From: Aquimarina sp. RZ0
GTDB taxonomy: Bacteria > Bacteroidota > Bacteroidia > Flavobacteriales > Flavobacteriaceae
Direction: 5' to 3'
DNA: 63,999 bases
Assembly (NCBI RefSeq): GCF_008370685.1
Contig: NZ_VTZU01000043.1
Span: 1-63,999 of the forward strand
Shown here: positions 37,248 to 47,006 of the stretch, one piece after another
How the letters are laid out: each line of letters opens with the position of its first letter
Numbering within the stretch: position 1 is the stretch's first letter
Notes under the pieces: generated by a model
The model's input: the letters and a program-made list of their open reading frames with translations, nothing else
Database searches by the model: none
Told to the model about the DNA's origin: nothing
Position numbers and translations under genes: made by a program

Positions 37248-38221
37248 TTAGTGTAGGGATTGTTGGGGGATCAGGATATACAGCAGGAGAACTGCTACGA
37301 CTATTGGTACATCATCCAGAAGTAACGTTGGATTTTGTGTATAGTACTACAAATGCAGGCGTGTCTATTAGTAAGCAACATACAGATCTCATAGGAGACA
37401 TTGATCTTGCATTTACAGATACGATCAATCCTGATGTAGATGTCGTTTTCTTATGTCTTGGTCACGGAAGATCAAGAACATTTTTAGAAAACAATACATT
37501 TTCTAGTGCTACAAAAGTGATTGATTTGGGAAATGATTTTAGATTAGAAGATGATAAAAAATTTCTGGATAGAGATTTTATATATGGATTACCAGAATTA
37601 CAAAAAAATAAAATCCAATCGGCACAGAATATTGCAAATCCAGGGTGTTTTGCCACAGCAATTCAATTAGGTTTATTGCCTTTGGCTGCCGCTGCCAAAT
37701 TAACCGATACAGTGCATGTTAATGCTACCACGGGAAGCACTGGGGCAGGAGTTATGCCTGGAGGAACTACCCATTTTAGCTGGAGAGATAATAATTTCTC
37801 TAGTTATAAGGTATTTACACATCAGCATTTGGGAGAAATCAATCAAAGCATACAACAATTACAAAATAGTTTTGAAGCTCCTGTATTCTTTATTCCGAAC
37901 AGAGGGAATTTTAGTAAAGGGATTTATGCTACGATGTATACAAAATATCAAGGGACAGAATCAGAAGCAAAAGATTTATATGCATCCTACTATAAGGATG
38001 CTCAGTTTACTGTTGTATCTGACGAAGAAATCCATCTAAAACAGGTAGTTAATACTAATAAATGTATCCTGCATATTCGTAAAAAAGATGGAATGCTATT
38101 GATTACGTCAGTCATTGATAATTTAATAAAAGGAGCCTCTGGACAGGCGATTCATAATATGAACCTGATGTTTGGATTCGAAGAAAGAGCTGGCTTAGAA
38201 TTAAAAGCAAGTGCATTTTAA
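37244..38221 (+). CDS. argC: N-acetyl-gamma-glutamyl-phosphate reductase
   Basis: The 325-aa NADPH-dependent enzyme reduces N-acylglutamyl phosphate to the semialdehyde. GGSGYTAGELLRLL (9-22) is the nucleotide loop; the catalytic cysteine lies in ANPGCFATA (about 130-138), followed by GSTGAG and HQHLGEI. It overlaps argG by 4 bp. proC follows after about 90 bp. Confidence 0.96.
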   Translation: MISVGIVGGSGYTAGELLRLLVHHPEVTLDFVYSTTNAGVSISKQHTDLIGDIDLAFTDTINPDVDVVFLCLGHGRSRTFLENNTFSSATKVIDLGNDFRLEDDKKFLDRDFIYGLPELQKNKIQSAQNIANPGCFATAIQLGLLPLAAAAKLTDTVHVNATTGSTGAGVMPGGTTHFSWRDNNFSSYKVFTHQHLGEINQSIQQLQNSFEAPVFFIPNRGNFSKGIYATMYTKYQGTESEAKDLYASYYKDAQFTVVSDEEIHLKQVVNTNKCILHIRKKDGMLLITSVIDNLIKGASGQAIHNMNLMFGFEERAGLELKASAF

Positions 38222-38313
38222 TAATAAGATGCTCTAGTTTACTGAAACGCGGAGAAGGTGAAAAATGAAAACGAAAATATAGTAGGCTAAGGTTTCAATA
38301 AAAAAGATAATAC

Positions 38314-39108
38314 ATGAATAAGATATCAATCATAGGAGGCGGTAATTTAGGCAAATCCATTATATCAGGATTAGCCAATAGCGAGCTGTTCGAAGCGCAG
38401 CATATTACCGTTATAGACAAATCGAAATATAATTTACAGCAAGTTGAAGAAAAATTAGGAGTAGCTACTTCGCAGGATATACCGACATCCATAAAAGATG
38501 TAAAATGGATTATTCTTTGTGTGCAACCCAGACAATTAGATGCTGTTCTACAAGAAATAAAAGATATCTTGACCAGCGATCAAATATTGATTTCTACAGT
38601 TACAGGAACGTCTATTGTAGAAATAAATGAAGTATTACCTAATAATAAGGTTGTACGGGTGATGCCTAATACAGGGGCAGCAAAGAAATTATCGATGACC
38701 TGTATTGCAGCGAATGAGGATGTAAAAGAAGAGTTGTCAATAGTAGAAAAAATGTTTAAAACTATTGGAGAAACGCTGGTGATTGAAGAACGATTAATGC
38801 AGGCAGCTACAGTTTTGGGAGCAAGCGGTATAGCATTCTTTTTGCGGTTTTTGAGAGCAATGATTCAGGGAGGTATCCAGATGGGATTCCATCCGCACGA
38901 AGCTCAGATAATAGCCGTACAAACAGCTATCGGAGCGGCAACGCTTGTAGCAGAGAATGGAACACATCCTGAGCGCGAAATAGATAAAGTAACGACACCT
39001 CAGGGATGTACAATAGAAGGCTTAAATGAAATGGAACATCAAGGGCTGAGCTCGTCTGTGATAAAGGGAGTGATGGCTTCTTATGAAAAAATAAATACGA
39101 TAAAATAG
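38314..39108 (+). CDS. proC: Pyrroline-5-carboxylate reductase
   Basis: The 264-aa enzyme performs the last proline step. The Rossmann loop IIGGGNLGKSIISGL (4-18), the VMPNTGA segment and the C-terminal TTPQGCTIEGLNEME (about 227-241) are family marks. Its place inside the arg operon joins arginine and proline supply, which share glutamate and semialdehyde-type intermediates. Confidence 0.94.
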   Translation: MNKISIIGGGNLGKSIISGLANSELFEAQHITVIDKSKYNLQQVEEKLGVATSQDIPTSIKDVKWIILCVQPRQLDAVLQEIKDILTSDQILISTVTGTSIVEINEVLPNNKVVRVMPNTGAAKKLSMTCIAANEDVKEELSIVEKMFKTIGETLVIEERLMQAATVLGASGIAFFLRFLRAMIQGGIQMGFHPHEAQIIAVQTAIGAATLVAENGTHPEREIDKVTTPQGCTIEGLNEMEHQGLSSSVIKGVMASYEKINTIK

Positions 39109-39205
39109 TAATTAGTACAGAGAAATAAGGAATAAGATTAGACAGTAAATGTTTTATAGAGGTCATCCTTGTTATTCTAAACTAAATACTTAATACTTAA
39201 AAAAA

Positions 39206-40345
39206 ATGAAACTATTTGATGTATATCCATTGTATGAGATCGAACCAGTAACGGCTTATGATAGTACTGTCGTAGATAAGAACGGGACAGAATATCTGGA
39301 TTTGTACGGAGGACATGCGGTAATATCCATTGGTCACTCGCATCCGCATTATGTAAAAAGAATAAAAGAGCAGGTAGAAAAGATTGGTTTCTATTCTAAT
39401 GCTGTTCAAAATAGTCTACAATCAGAATTAGCAGAGAAACTAGGAAAATTGTCTGGATATGATCAATACCAGTTATTTTTATGTAATTCTGGAGCAGAAG
39501 CCAATGAAAATGCACTGAAATTAGCATCTTTTTATACAGGTAAATCCAGAGTAGTAGCCTTTTATAACGGTTTTCATGGAAGAACCTCTGCAGCGGTAGC
39601 TGCAACAGATAATACTAAAATTAATGCACCACTAAATAAACAGCAAGACGTCACTTTTTTACCACTAAATGAATTAGAATTAGCCAAAACAGAGTTAGAA
39701 AAAGGTGACGTATGTGCTGTAATTATTGAACCAATTCAGGGAGTAGGTGGATTGGATGAAGGAACGACAGCGTTTTTTCAGGGATTAGAAAAATTATGTA
39801 AAGAAAATAATGTCGTATTAATCCTGGATGAAGTACAAGCAGGATACGGTAGAAGTGGTCAGTTTTTTGCACATCAATATCACAGTATTACACCAGATAT
39901 AATTTCGATTGCCAAAGGGATGGGGAATGGTTTTCCAATAGGAGGAATTATGATTGTTCCTCATATAAAACCTACCTATGGTATGCTGGGTACTACTTTT
40001 GGAGGGAACCATCTGGCGTGTGTAGCTGCGATGGCTGTTTTAGAAGTAATTGAAACAGAAAACTTAATTGACAATGCTAGAATGACGGGAGAATATTTCT
40101 TGTCTCAAGTGAATAATCTACCTGGAGTGCAAAAGATAAAAGGAAGAGGCCTAATGTTAGGATTAGAATTTGATTTTGAAGTAAGTGACCTTCGTAAAAA
40201 GTTAATCTATGACGAACATATTTTTACCGGAGGAGCAATGAATAAAAAATTATTGAGAATACTTCCTCCTTTAACTGTTGGGAAATCAGAAATAGATCAG
40301 TTTATAAAAGCATTACAACATGTGTTAATAGCAGAAAAAGCATAA
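39206..40345 (+). CDS. argD: Acyl-ornithine aminotransferase (class III PLP enzyme)
   Basis: The 379-aa protein makes N-acylornithine from the semialdehyde and glutamate. It has YGGHAVISIGHSHP, the substrate-side NSGAEANENALK (about 89-100), FHGRTSAA, DEVQAGYGRSG (about 212-222) and the PLP lysine in SIAKGMGNGFPIGG (about 238-251). It starts about 100 bp after proC and ends 3 bp before proA. Confidence 0.94.
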   Translation: MKLFDVYPLYEIEPVTAYDSTVVDKNGTEYLDLYGGHAVISIGHSHPHYVKRIKEQVEKIGFYSNAVQNSLQSELAEKLGKLSGYDQYQLFLCNSGAEANENALKLASFYTGKSRVVAFYNGFHGRTSAAVAATDNTKINAPLNKQQDVTFLPLNELELAKTELEKGDVCAVIIEPIQGVGGLDEGTTAFFQGLEKLCKENNVVLILDEVQAGYGRSGQFFAHQYHSITPDIISIAKGMGNGFPIGGIMIVPHIKPTYGMLGTTFGGNHLACVAAMAVLEVIETENLIDNARMTGEYFLSQVNNLPGVQKIKGRGLMLGLEFDFEVSDLRKKLIYDEHIFTGGAMNKKLLRILPPLTVGKSEIDQFIKALQHVLIAEKA

Positions 40346-40348
40346 GAT

Positions 40349-41539
40349 ATGAGTCTAAATATATCTCAAAGAAATTCTGTATTGCAAAAAATGGCAATAT
40401 TGGTGGATCAATATAGAGAAACTATTATAAAGGAAAATATAAAAGATATGGAGGCCTATGCTGGAGAGGATCTTGCTATGAGAGATCGCTTAAAAGTAGA
40501 TCAAAGTAAAATAGATGGAATGATAGCGGCACTTCGGCAATTGGCAAGCCAGGAAGATCCAATAGGAGTAGAGCGGTTTCGGTTTACACATGATAATGGG
40601 ATGCAGGTATATAATAAAACAGCATCTTTTGGTACGGTATTGATTATTTATGAATCCAGACCTGATGTAACTATTGAAGCAGCAGGGATTGCATTCAAAT
40701 CCGGAAACAAAATTTTATTAAAAGGAGGAAAAGAATCTTTGAATTCTAATCTCGAAATCGTAAAACTTTGGCATCAGGCATTATCAGATTATGATATTCC
40801 TGCAGATTGGGTGGAGTATCTAAATTATAATAGAAATGAAACTCAGGCATTTTTGGAAAAACCAACGCAAAAAGTAGACTTGATAGTTCCTAGAGGAGGA
40901 GAAAGATTGATAGCATTTGTAAAAGAACATGCTACGTGCCCGGTAATAGTAAGCGGTAGAGGAAACAACTTTGTGTATGTCCATAATGAAGCAGATAAAG
41001 CGTTGGCGTTAGAAAATATAATTAATGGGAAAACAAATAAAATTTCGGCCTGTAATGCTGTAGATAAAGTATTAATAGATACGAACCTTCCTAACAAAAA
41101 AGATTTTGTACAAGAGCTGATTACAAATCTTACAAATCATAATGTAGAAATATTGGGAGATAAGCATGTTTCAAAATTTAATGATGTAAAACCAATACCA
41201 GATGAGGATATATGGCAGGAAGAATTTTTGGATTACAAAATCGTATTAGGAGAAACAGAAAACACACCAGAAGCAATTTCGAAGATAAATACGTATAGTG
41301 GAGGACATTCTGCAGTGATCATTACAAAAAACCAGGAAGCTGCAGATACGTTTATGGCAGAAGTAGATTGTGCAGCAGTATATCATAATGCTTCTACACG
41401 ATTTACAGATGGTTTTCAACTGGGATTAGGAGGAGAGCTAGCAATTAGTACAGATAAATTACATCAGAGAGGTCCTATTGGATTACAACATTTGGTGACA
41501 AATAAATGGTATATACATGGGAATGGGCAGATCAGATAA
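40349..41539 (+). CDS. proA: Gamma-glutamyl phosphate reductase
   Basis: The 396-aa aldehyde dehydrogenase-type enzyme converts glutamyl-5-phosphate to the semialdehyde for proline. Signatures: VLIIYESRPDVTIEAAGIAFKSGN, LIVPRGGERLI, the catalytic Cys in KISACNAVDKV (about 231-241) and ASTRFTDGFQLGLG near the C-terminus. proB overlaps its last 23 bp. Confidence 0.96.
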   Translation: MSLNISQRNSVLQKMAILVDQYRETIIKENIKDMEAYAGEDLAMRDRLKVDQSKIDGMIAALRQLASQEDPIGVERFRFTHDNGMQVYNKTASFGTVLIIYESRPDVTIEAAGIAFKSGNKILLKGGKESLNSNLEIVKLWHQALSDYDIPADWVEYLNYNRNETQAFLEKPTQKVDLIVPRGGERLIAFVKEHATCPVIVSGRGNNFVYVHNEADKALALENIINGKTNKISACNAVDKVLIDTNLPNKKDFVQELITNLTNHNVEILGDKHVSKFNDVKPIPDEDIWQEEFLDYKIVLGETENTPEAISKINTYSGGHSAVIITKNQEAADTFMAEVDCAAVYHNASTRFTDGFQLGLGGELAISTDKLHQRGPIGLQHLVTNKWYIHGNGQIR

Positions 41540-42317
41540 GAAGAGAATTGTACTCAAAGTAGGATCTAATGTACTGACCAAAGGAACAGATCATATTTCC
41601 AGAGGTAAGATAGAAGATATTGGTAGTCAAATAGTAGCACTACAAGATGACTATGAATTTGTCATTGTGAGTTCTGGAGCGATTGCTGTAGCCAAGCAAT
41701 TTGTAAATTTAGAGAGTAATGGAATACCGATCAATGTAAAACAGGCACTGGCGGCAATAGGACAGCCACATTTAATGAGAATTTTTCAGGAAAGTTATCG
41801 AGACCTGGGGTTATTAACATCTCAATGCCTACTTTCTTATTCAGATTTTGAAAGAGAGCAATCCAAAAAAAATATAGTGAATACGATTAATGTACTGATC
41901 GCGAATAATTATATACCTATTATTAATGAAAATGATACTGTGGCAACTGATGAAATTCAGTTTGGAGATAATGATAAGTTAGCAGCATTAACAGCATCTT
42001 TGTTAAAAGCAGATATATTAGTAATAGCAACAAATACCAATGGTATATGCACAAAGGAGTCTGTAGAAAATAAAACATATCAAACAATCACTGAAGTAGC
42101 GGATATTAATTCATTAGAGAAAGAGATTGTTGCAGAGATTTCAACACATGGGACAGGAGGAATGAAATCTAAAGTACAGGCAGCAAAAATAGCACAGGAT
42201 TCTGGTATAAAAACCTGGATTGTAAATGGATTAGGAGATAATTTTATAATCAATGCGATGCATAAAAAAGTTCCCTTTACCAGTGTTAAACCTGAAAGTG
42301 AAAAAGAAAAAATATAA
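41517..42317 (+). CDS. proB: Glutamate 5-kinase
   Basis: The 266-aa amino-acid kinase carries out the first proline step. VLKVGSNVLTKG (12-23), SSGAIAVAKQF, INENDTVATDEIQFGDND (about 140-157) and the late GTGGMKSKVQAA are clear. It lacks the C-terminal PUA domain of the E. coli enzyme (367 aa), as in many Bacteroidota. The start overlaps proA by 23 bp; ATG 41521 is an alternative start one or two codons in. Confidence 0.94.
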   Translation: MGMGRSDKKRIVLKVGSNVLTKGTDHISRGKIEDIGSQIVALQDDYEFVIVSSGAIAVAKQFVNLESNGIPINVKQALAAIGQPHLMRIFQESYRDLGLLTSQCLLSYSDFEREQSKKNIVNTINVLIANNYIPIINENDTVATDEIQFGDNDKLAALTASLLKADILVIATNTNGICTKESVENKTYQTITEVADINSLEKEIVAEISTHGTGGMKSKVQAAKIAQDSGIKTWIVNGLGDNFIINAMHKKVPFTSVKPESEKEKI

Positions 42318-42433
42318 TAATAAAGAACCACAAAGTTGAGAGAATATAGCCGCATTCAAGAGGATAATAATATGCTTTTAAGCAGGCTTGAATAAGTCTT
42401 TACGCTGTCTTCTTTACTCATAAAAGGATATAT

Positions 42434-43378
42434 ATGAATAACTATTTTTCTATAAATGATATTGACTCCCTCGGTAATTGGGTGAATGAGGCAATTGAGA
42501 TGAAGAAGAACCCTTTGTCAAATAAGACATTAGGAACAGATAAGACCTTAGGATTATTATTTTTCAATCCCAGTTTACGTACGCGTTTGAGTACACAAAA
42601 AGCAGCTTTAAATTTGGGAATGAATGTTATTGTTATGAATTTTACGGGAGAAGGATGGTCTCTGGAGTATGGTGATGGTACTATAATGGATCAGGGTACT
42701 TCTGAACACGTAAAAGAAGCAGCACAGGTAGTTTCCCAATATTGTGATGTATTGGCGATAAGAGCTTTTGCAAAATTAGAAAATAGGGAAGATGATTATA
42801 ATGAGAACGTATTAAAGAATTTTATACAGTATGCCACAATTCCTGTAATTAATATGGAAAGTGCTACTGGACATCCGCTACAAGCATTAACAGATGCTAT
42901 CACAATAACAGAACATAAAATAATTGATAAGCCAAAGGTTGTATTATCATGGGCACCGCATCCTAAAGCCTTACCACAGGCAGTTGCTAATTCTTTTGTA
43001 GAGATGATGCAATGCATGGATGCAGATTTTGTAATTACCCATCCAATGGGGTTTGAGTTAGCCAGTCAGATTACCAAAAAGGTGCCCATTGATTACAACC
43101 AAGAAAATGCATATAAGGATGCAGACTTTGTATATGTAAAGAATTGGAGCTCATATAATGATTATGGCAAGATATTAGAGGACAATAGCTGGAGAATAAC
43201 AGCACAAAAAATGCAATTGACCAATAATGCAAAATTTATGCATTGTTTACCAGTAAGAAGAAATGTAGTGGTCGATGATGCTGTTATTGATAGTAAAAAC
43301 TCTATTGTAATCAAACAAGCAAATAATAGGACCTATGCAGTACAACTAGTGTTAAAAAAGATATTAGAGAATATATAA
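42434..43378 (+). CDS. argF': N-acyl-ornithine carbamoyltransferase (acetyl- or succinyl-type)
   Basis: The 314-aa transcarbamylase has the carbamoyl phosphate motif FFNPSLRTRLS (about 43-53), HPLQALTDA (about 147-155) and HCLPVRRNVVV (about 272-282). The motif WSLEYGDGTIMDQGTSEH and the long Pro-rich loop APHPKALPQAVANSF (about 175-189) mark the subgroup that uses acylated ornithine, as in Bacteroides (succinyl) and Xanthomonas (acetyl). I cannot decide between acetyl and succinyl. The pathway therefore needs the deacylase gene argE later. Confidence 0.9.
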   Translation: MNNYFSINDIDSLGNWVNEAIEMKKNPLSNKTLGTDKTLGLLFFNPSLRTRLSTQKAALNLGMNVIVMNFTGEGWSLEYGDGTIMDQGTSEHVKEAAQVVSQYCDVLAIRAFAKLENREDDYNENVLKNFIQYATIPVINMESATGHPLQALTDAITITEHKIIDKPKVVLSWAPHPKALPQAVANSFVEMMQCMDADFVITHPMGFELASQITKKVPIDYNQENAYKDADFVYVKNWSSYNDYGKILEDNSWRITAQKMQLTNNAKFMHCLPVRRNVVVDDAVIDSKNSIVIKQANNRTYAVQLVLKKILENI

Positions 43379-43431
43379 ATTAATTAGACCCTCTATTCTG
43401 TAATGATGACTAGATACGATAATAATTGAAA

Positions 43432-44214
43432 ATGAAGAAACAAAAACTGTTAGTAGCAAAGATCGGTGGCAATATCATTGAAAATGAAGAGGCGTTACGT
43501 TCTTTTTTAGAAGATTTCTCAAAGGTTGAAAACCCAAAGATTCTAATTCATGGAGGAGGAAAATCTGCTACGAAGCTAGCCTCTAGATTAGGAGTAAAAA
43601 CTGAGATGATTGACGGGAGAAGAATTACTTCTACAGAGAACCTGGATATTGTTGTGATGACCTATGCCGGATTGTTGAATAAAACGATAGTTTCGGGGCT
43701 GCAAAAATATCATTGCAATGCTTTAGGGTTAACCGGAGCAGATGCTAATGTGATTACAGCAGATAAAAGACCAGTTCAGTTTGTAGACTACGGATATGTA
43801 GGCGATGTTACAAAAGTAAATAATAGAACTATTAAAGGGTTTCTCGAGCTAGGTATAACTCCTGTTTTTTGTGCTGTAACTCATGATCAGCAGGGTCAGC
43901 TTTTTAATACAAATGCTGATACAATAGCTTCAGAAGTAGCATCGGCTATGGGGGAATTATATGATGTTTCTCTTTTCTATTGTTTTGAGCTAAAAGGAGT
44001 GCTAGAAAATATTGAAGATAAAAACTCTGTAATCGAACATATCAATTTAGAAAAATATTCAGCATTAATAGATGCAGGAATTATTGCAGATGGTATGCTA
44101 CCCAAAATTCAGAACTGTTTTGACGCTTTACAAAAAAATGTAAGCAAAGTACATATTGCCAATGCCGAATTTATAAAAGATACTACAACCAAGCATACGA
44201 CTCTAAGTCTATAA
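43432..44214 (+). CDS. argB: Acetylglutamate kinase
   Basis: The 260-aa amino-acid kinase phosphorylates N-acylglutamate. KIGGNII (about 10-16), IHGGGKSATKL (about 39-49), DGRRITSTENLDIVVM and the C-terminal GIIADGMLPKIQNCFDAL are family marks. ATG 43432 is preferred to TTG 43426. argE follows after 2 bp. Confidence 0.94.
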   Translation: MKKQKLLVAKIGGNIIENEEALRSFLEDFSKVENPKILIHGGGKSATKLASRLGVKTEMIDGRRITSTENLDIVVMTYAGLLNKTIVSGLQKYHCNALGLTGADANVITADKRPVQFVDYGYVGDVTKVNNRTIKGFLELGITPVFCAVTHDQQGQLFNTNADTIASEVASAMGELYDVSLFYCFELKGVLENIEDKNSVIEHINLEKYSALIDAGIIADGMLPKIQNCFDALQKNVSKVHIANAEFIKDTTTKHTTLSL

Positions 44215-44216
44215 AT

Positions 44217-45281
44217 ATGATAGAAAAACTGACAGATCAAGCGATTGAGCTTTTACACAAATTGATAGAAACCCAATCTTTTTCATCAGAAGAAGAAGGA
44301 ACTGCGCAATGGATTGAGAATTGGTTCATACAAAGAGCAATACCTTTTGAAAGAGAACATCATAATATCTGGGCATATAACAAGTATTTTGATAAAGATA
44401 AACCCACGATTTTATTAAATTCTCATCACGATACCGTAAAACCTAATGGGAATTATACTAATGATCCATTTAACGCATTCGTAGAAGATGGTAAATTGTT
44501 TGGTCTGGGAAGTAATGATGCAGGAGGTTGCTTAGTATCATTAATAGCTACGTTTACCTATTTTTATGAAAGAAAAGATCTGAACTATAATTTTGTTATA
44601 GCCGCTACAGCAGAAGAAGAAAATAGTGGGCCTTTAGGATTAAAAAGTATACTGAAATACCTAAAAAATGTAGAATTTGCGATCGTAGGAGAGCCTACCT
44701 TAATGCAGTTGGCAATCGCAGAAAAAGGGTTGTTAGTGTTGGATGTCTCGATAAAAGGAACTGCAAGCCATGCGGCACATCCTAATACAGACAATTCTAT
44801 TTATAACGCGCTAGAGGTTATTAAGTGGTTTAAAGAGTATGCGTTAGAGAAGAGTTCAGAAACTCTGGGTAAAGTAAAGATGACGGTTACTCAGATTAGT
44901 GCCGGAAATCAACATAATGTAGTGCCATCTCATTGCGATATTGTTGTAGATATTAGAGTGAATGACAGGTATAAAAATGAGGAGATTTTAGAAATTGTAA
45001 AAAAAGCAATGCCAGAGAATGTTGAGGTACAACCAAGATCGTTACATCTGGGATCTTCATCAATACCAAAAGATCATCCAATAGTACTATCGGGGGTTGG
45101 TTTAGGAAGAACGACTTATGGCTCTCCTACCTTATCAGATCAATCTGTTTTAAGTTGTCCATCATTAAAACTAGGTCCGGGAGATTCTACCAGATCTCAT
45201 TCTGCAAATGAATTTATCTATGTGGATGAGATCAGAGAAGGAGTGGATTTGTATATAAAAATTTTAGAAGGAATCGTTTAA
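44217..45281 (+). CDS. argE: M20-family acyl-ornithine/citrulline deacylase
   Basis: The 354-aa zinc hydrolase removes the acyl group late in the pathway. Metal ligands are in LNSHHDTVKP (about 62-71), GLGSNDAGGC (about 96-105), TAEEENSGPLG (about 134-144, catalytic Glu) and VGEPT, with a later SHSANEF carrying the last histidine. Since ornithine is carbamoylated in acyl form, the physiological substrate is probably acyl-citrulline (inference). Confidence 0.9.
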   Translation: MIEKLTDQAIELLHKLIETQSFSSEEEGTAQWIENWFIQRAIPFEREHHNIWAYNKYFDKDKPTILLNSHHDTVKPNGNYTNDPFNAFVEDGKLFGLGSNDAGGCLVSLIATFTYFYERKDLNYNFVIAATAEEENSGPLGLKSILKYLKNVEFAIVGEPTLMQLAIAEKGLLVLDVSIKGTASHAAHPNTDNSIYNALEVIKWFKEYALEKSSETLGKVKMTVTQISAGNQHNVVPSHCDIVVDIRVNDRYKNEEILEIVKKAMPENVEVQPRSLHLGSSSIPKDHPIVLSGVGLGRTTYGSPTLSDQSVLSCPSLKLGPGDSTRSHSANEFIYVDEIREGVDLYIKILEGIV

Positions 45282-45354
45282 ATCGAATAAGGAGAGTGGT
45301 AAAAAAGATTTATACTATCTTTTTACTACGCTAAAAAAGATAATAAATATAAAT

Positions 45355-46632
45355 ATGAAACTTTGGGACAAAGGATTACCAACAGATCAAAAGATTGATA
45401 TGTTTACCGTAGGTAATGACAGGCAATTGGATTTGGTAATAGCCAGGTATGATATAAAAGCGACATTGGCACATGCCAAAATGCTACATAAGATCAAATT
45501 GCTTTCTGATGATGATATTACGGCAATTGAAAAAGAATTAGAGGTGCTATCACAACAAGTTGAGGATGGAACTTTTATAATTGAAGATCAGTTTGAAGAT
45601 GTACATTCTAAAATAGAATTTGAATTAACAAAAAAGATAGGAGATGCCGGTAAACGTATTCATACAGCAAGATCCAGAAATGATCAGGTATTGGTGGCAA
45701 TGCACTTGTATCTAAAAGATGAATTATTACTGATCAAATCTCAGGTTAAGGAGTTATCAGAAAACCTGATATCCAGTGCAGCAGAGCATAAAGATGTTTT
45801 ACTGCCGGGATATACACATTTGCAGATTGCTATGCCATCGTCATTTGGCTTATGGTTTTCTGCCTATGCAGAGAGTTTTGTTGATGATTTATATTTTGTA
45901 AATGCTGCTTTAAAGGTAGTAGATCAAAACCCATTAGGAAGTGCAGCTGGATACGGTAGTTCCTTTCCTATTGATAGAGAGTTTACCACAAAAGAGCTAG
46001 GTTTTGAAACCTTGAAATATAATGTAGTCGCGGCTCAGATGAGTAGGGGTAAATCAGAAAAATCAACCGCTTTTGCTATGAGCAGTGTGGCAGGAACGCT
46101 CTCCAAACTTGCTATGGATGTCTGTCTGTATATGAGTCAGAATTTTAATTTTATGAGTATTCCCTCAGAGCTGACTACAGGATCCAGCATTATGCCCCAT
46201 AAGAAGAACCCTGATGTCTTTGAACTGATTAGAGGTAAATGTAATAAAATACAAGCATTGCCATATGAATTGAGTTTACTGACTAATAATTTACCAAGTG
46301 GATATCATAGAGATTTACAATTATTAAAAGAAGGTATTGTACCAGCAATCCAGGATCTTAAGGCATCTTTGGAAATGGCAATTTATGCATTAAAAAGTGT
46401 AACCGTAAATACTACAATCCTCGAAGATGATAAGTATGATTACCTCTTTAGTGTAGATACCTTAAATGAATTGGTAATGCAAGGAATGTCATTTAGAGAT
46501 GCATATGTAAAAATTGGACTTGATATCGAAAAAGGAACCTATAAACCAGAAAAGAATACAAAACATAGCCATATAGGTAGTATTAATAACTTATATTTGA
46601 ATAAAATTAAAGAAAAATTAAGTTTTATTTAG
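45355..46632 (+). CDS. argH: Argininosuccinate lyase
   Basis: The 425-aa enzyme forms arginine and fumarate and is the last gene of the operon. HTARSRNDQVLVA (about 102-114), GYTHLQIAMPSSFG (about 148-161) and the signature loop GSSIMPHKKNPDVFELIRG (about 276-294) are all intact. A structured 150-bp segment and a strong terminator follow. Confidence 0.96.
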   Translation: MKLWDKGLPTDQKIDMFTVGNDRQLDLVIARYDIKATLAHAKMLHKIKLLSDDDITAIEKELEVLSQQVEDGTFIIEDQFEDVHSKIEFELTKKIGDAGKRIHTARSRNDQVLVAMHLYLKDELLLIKSQVKELSENLISSAAEHKDVLLPGYTHLQIAMPSSFGLWFSAYAESFVDDLYFVNAALKVVDQNPLGSAAGYGSSFPIDREFTTKELGFETLKYNVVAAQMSRGKSEKSTAFAMSSVAGTLSKLAMDVCLYMSQNFNFMSIPSELTTGSSIMPHKKNPDVFELIRGKCNKIQALPYELSLLTNNLPSGYHRDLQLLKEGIVPAIQDLKASLEMAIYALKSVTVNTTILEDDKYDYLFSVDTLNELVMQGMSFRDAYVKIGLDIEKGTYKPEKNTKHSHIGSINNLYLNKIKEKLSFI

Positions 46633-46662
46633 TAAAAGTGTTAATTATTTACATCTTTGTGT

Positions 46663-46815
46663 AAGTATAAACTTGTAAGCGCTGTACAAGTAGCATTTAT
46701 AAACATATGGAAGAAAAGCTGAAGCATGTTTAATTGAGTGTAAGTTGAGTTAGTTTAATTTTTAGCTTCAGCCTAGACCCCCAAAGGAGTAGTTAACCAT
46801 TGGGGGTTGTTTTTT
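46663..46815 (+). ncRNA. Structured 3' segment after argH with terminator (candidate small RNA)
   Basis: Three stems follow in order: CTTGTA/TACAAG (46672-46677, 46685-46690) with loop AGCGCTG; GCTGAAGC/GCTTCAGC (46718-46725, 46765-46772); and the terminator ACCCCCAA/TTGGGGGT (46777-46784, 46800-46807) with T7. A plain operon end would need only the last. A weak -7-like CATCTTTG lies just upstream at about 46652. It may be a separate small RNA or a processed 3' UTR. Confidence 0.45.
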
Positions 46816-46816
46816 T
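46777..46816 (+). terminator. Terminator of the arg/pro operon
   Basis: The 8-bp stem ACCCCCAA/TTGGGGGT followed by TTGTTTTTTT lies 145 bp after the argH stop. It is among the most GC-rich short hairpins in the window. Confidence 0.9.
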
Positions 46817-46843
46817 AGTATTAAGTTTCCTGTTTTATCGGTA

Positions 46844-47005
46844 ATACGATTTGTGATTAAAAAATTCGTATAAATTCATTGAATTATTTTTTCTTTATGC
46901 AAGGCAAAAAAATCAAGCATAGCTATAGCTACGGTTTATTTTTTAAACGAAGTAGAAAGGAAAAAGAAACGATGAATATGCGAAATTTTTAGTTATAAAT
47001 CGTAT
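46844..47005. mobile_element. Family A short palindromic element, copy A3 (162 bp)
   Basis: By eye it is identical to A2 (15707-15868) over all 162 bases, with the same inverted ends and AGCTATAGCT at the centre. It lies just behind the operon terminator and is separated from a family C element by one base. Confidence 0.92.
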
Positions 47006-47006
47006 A

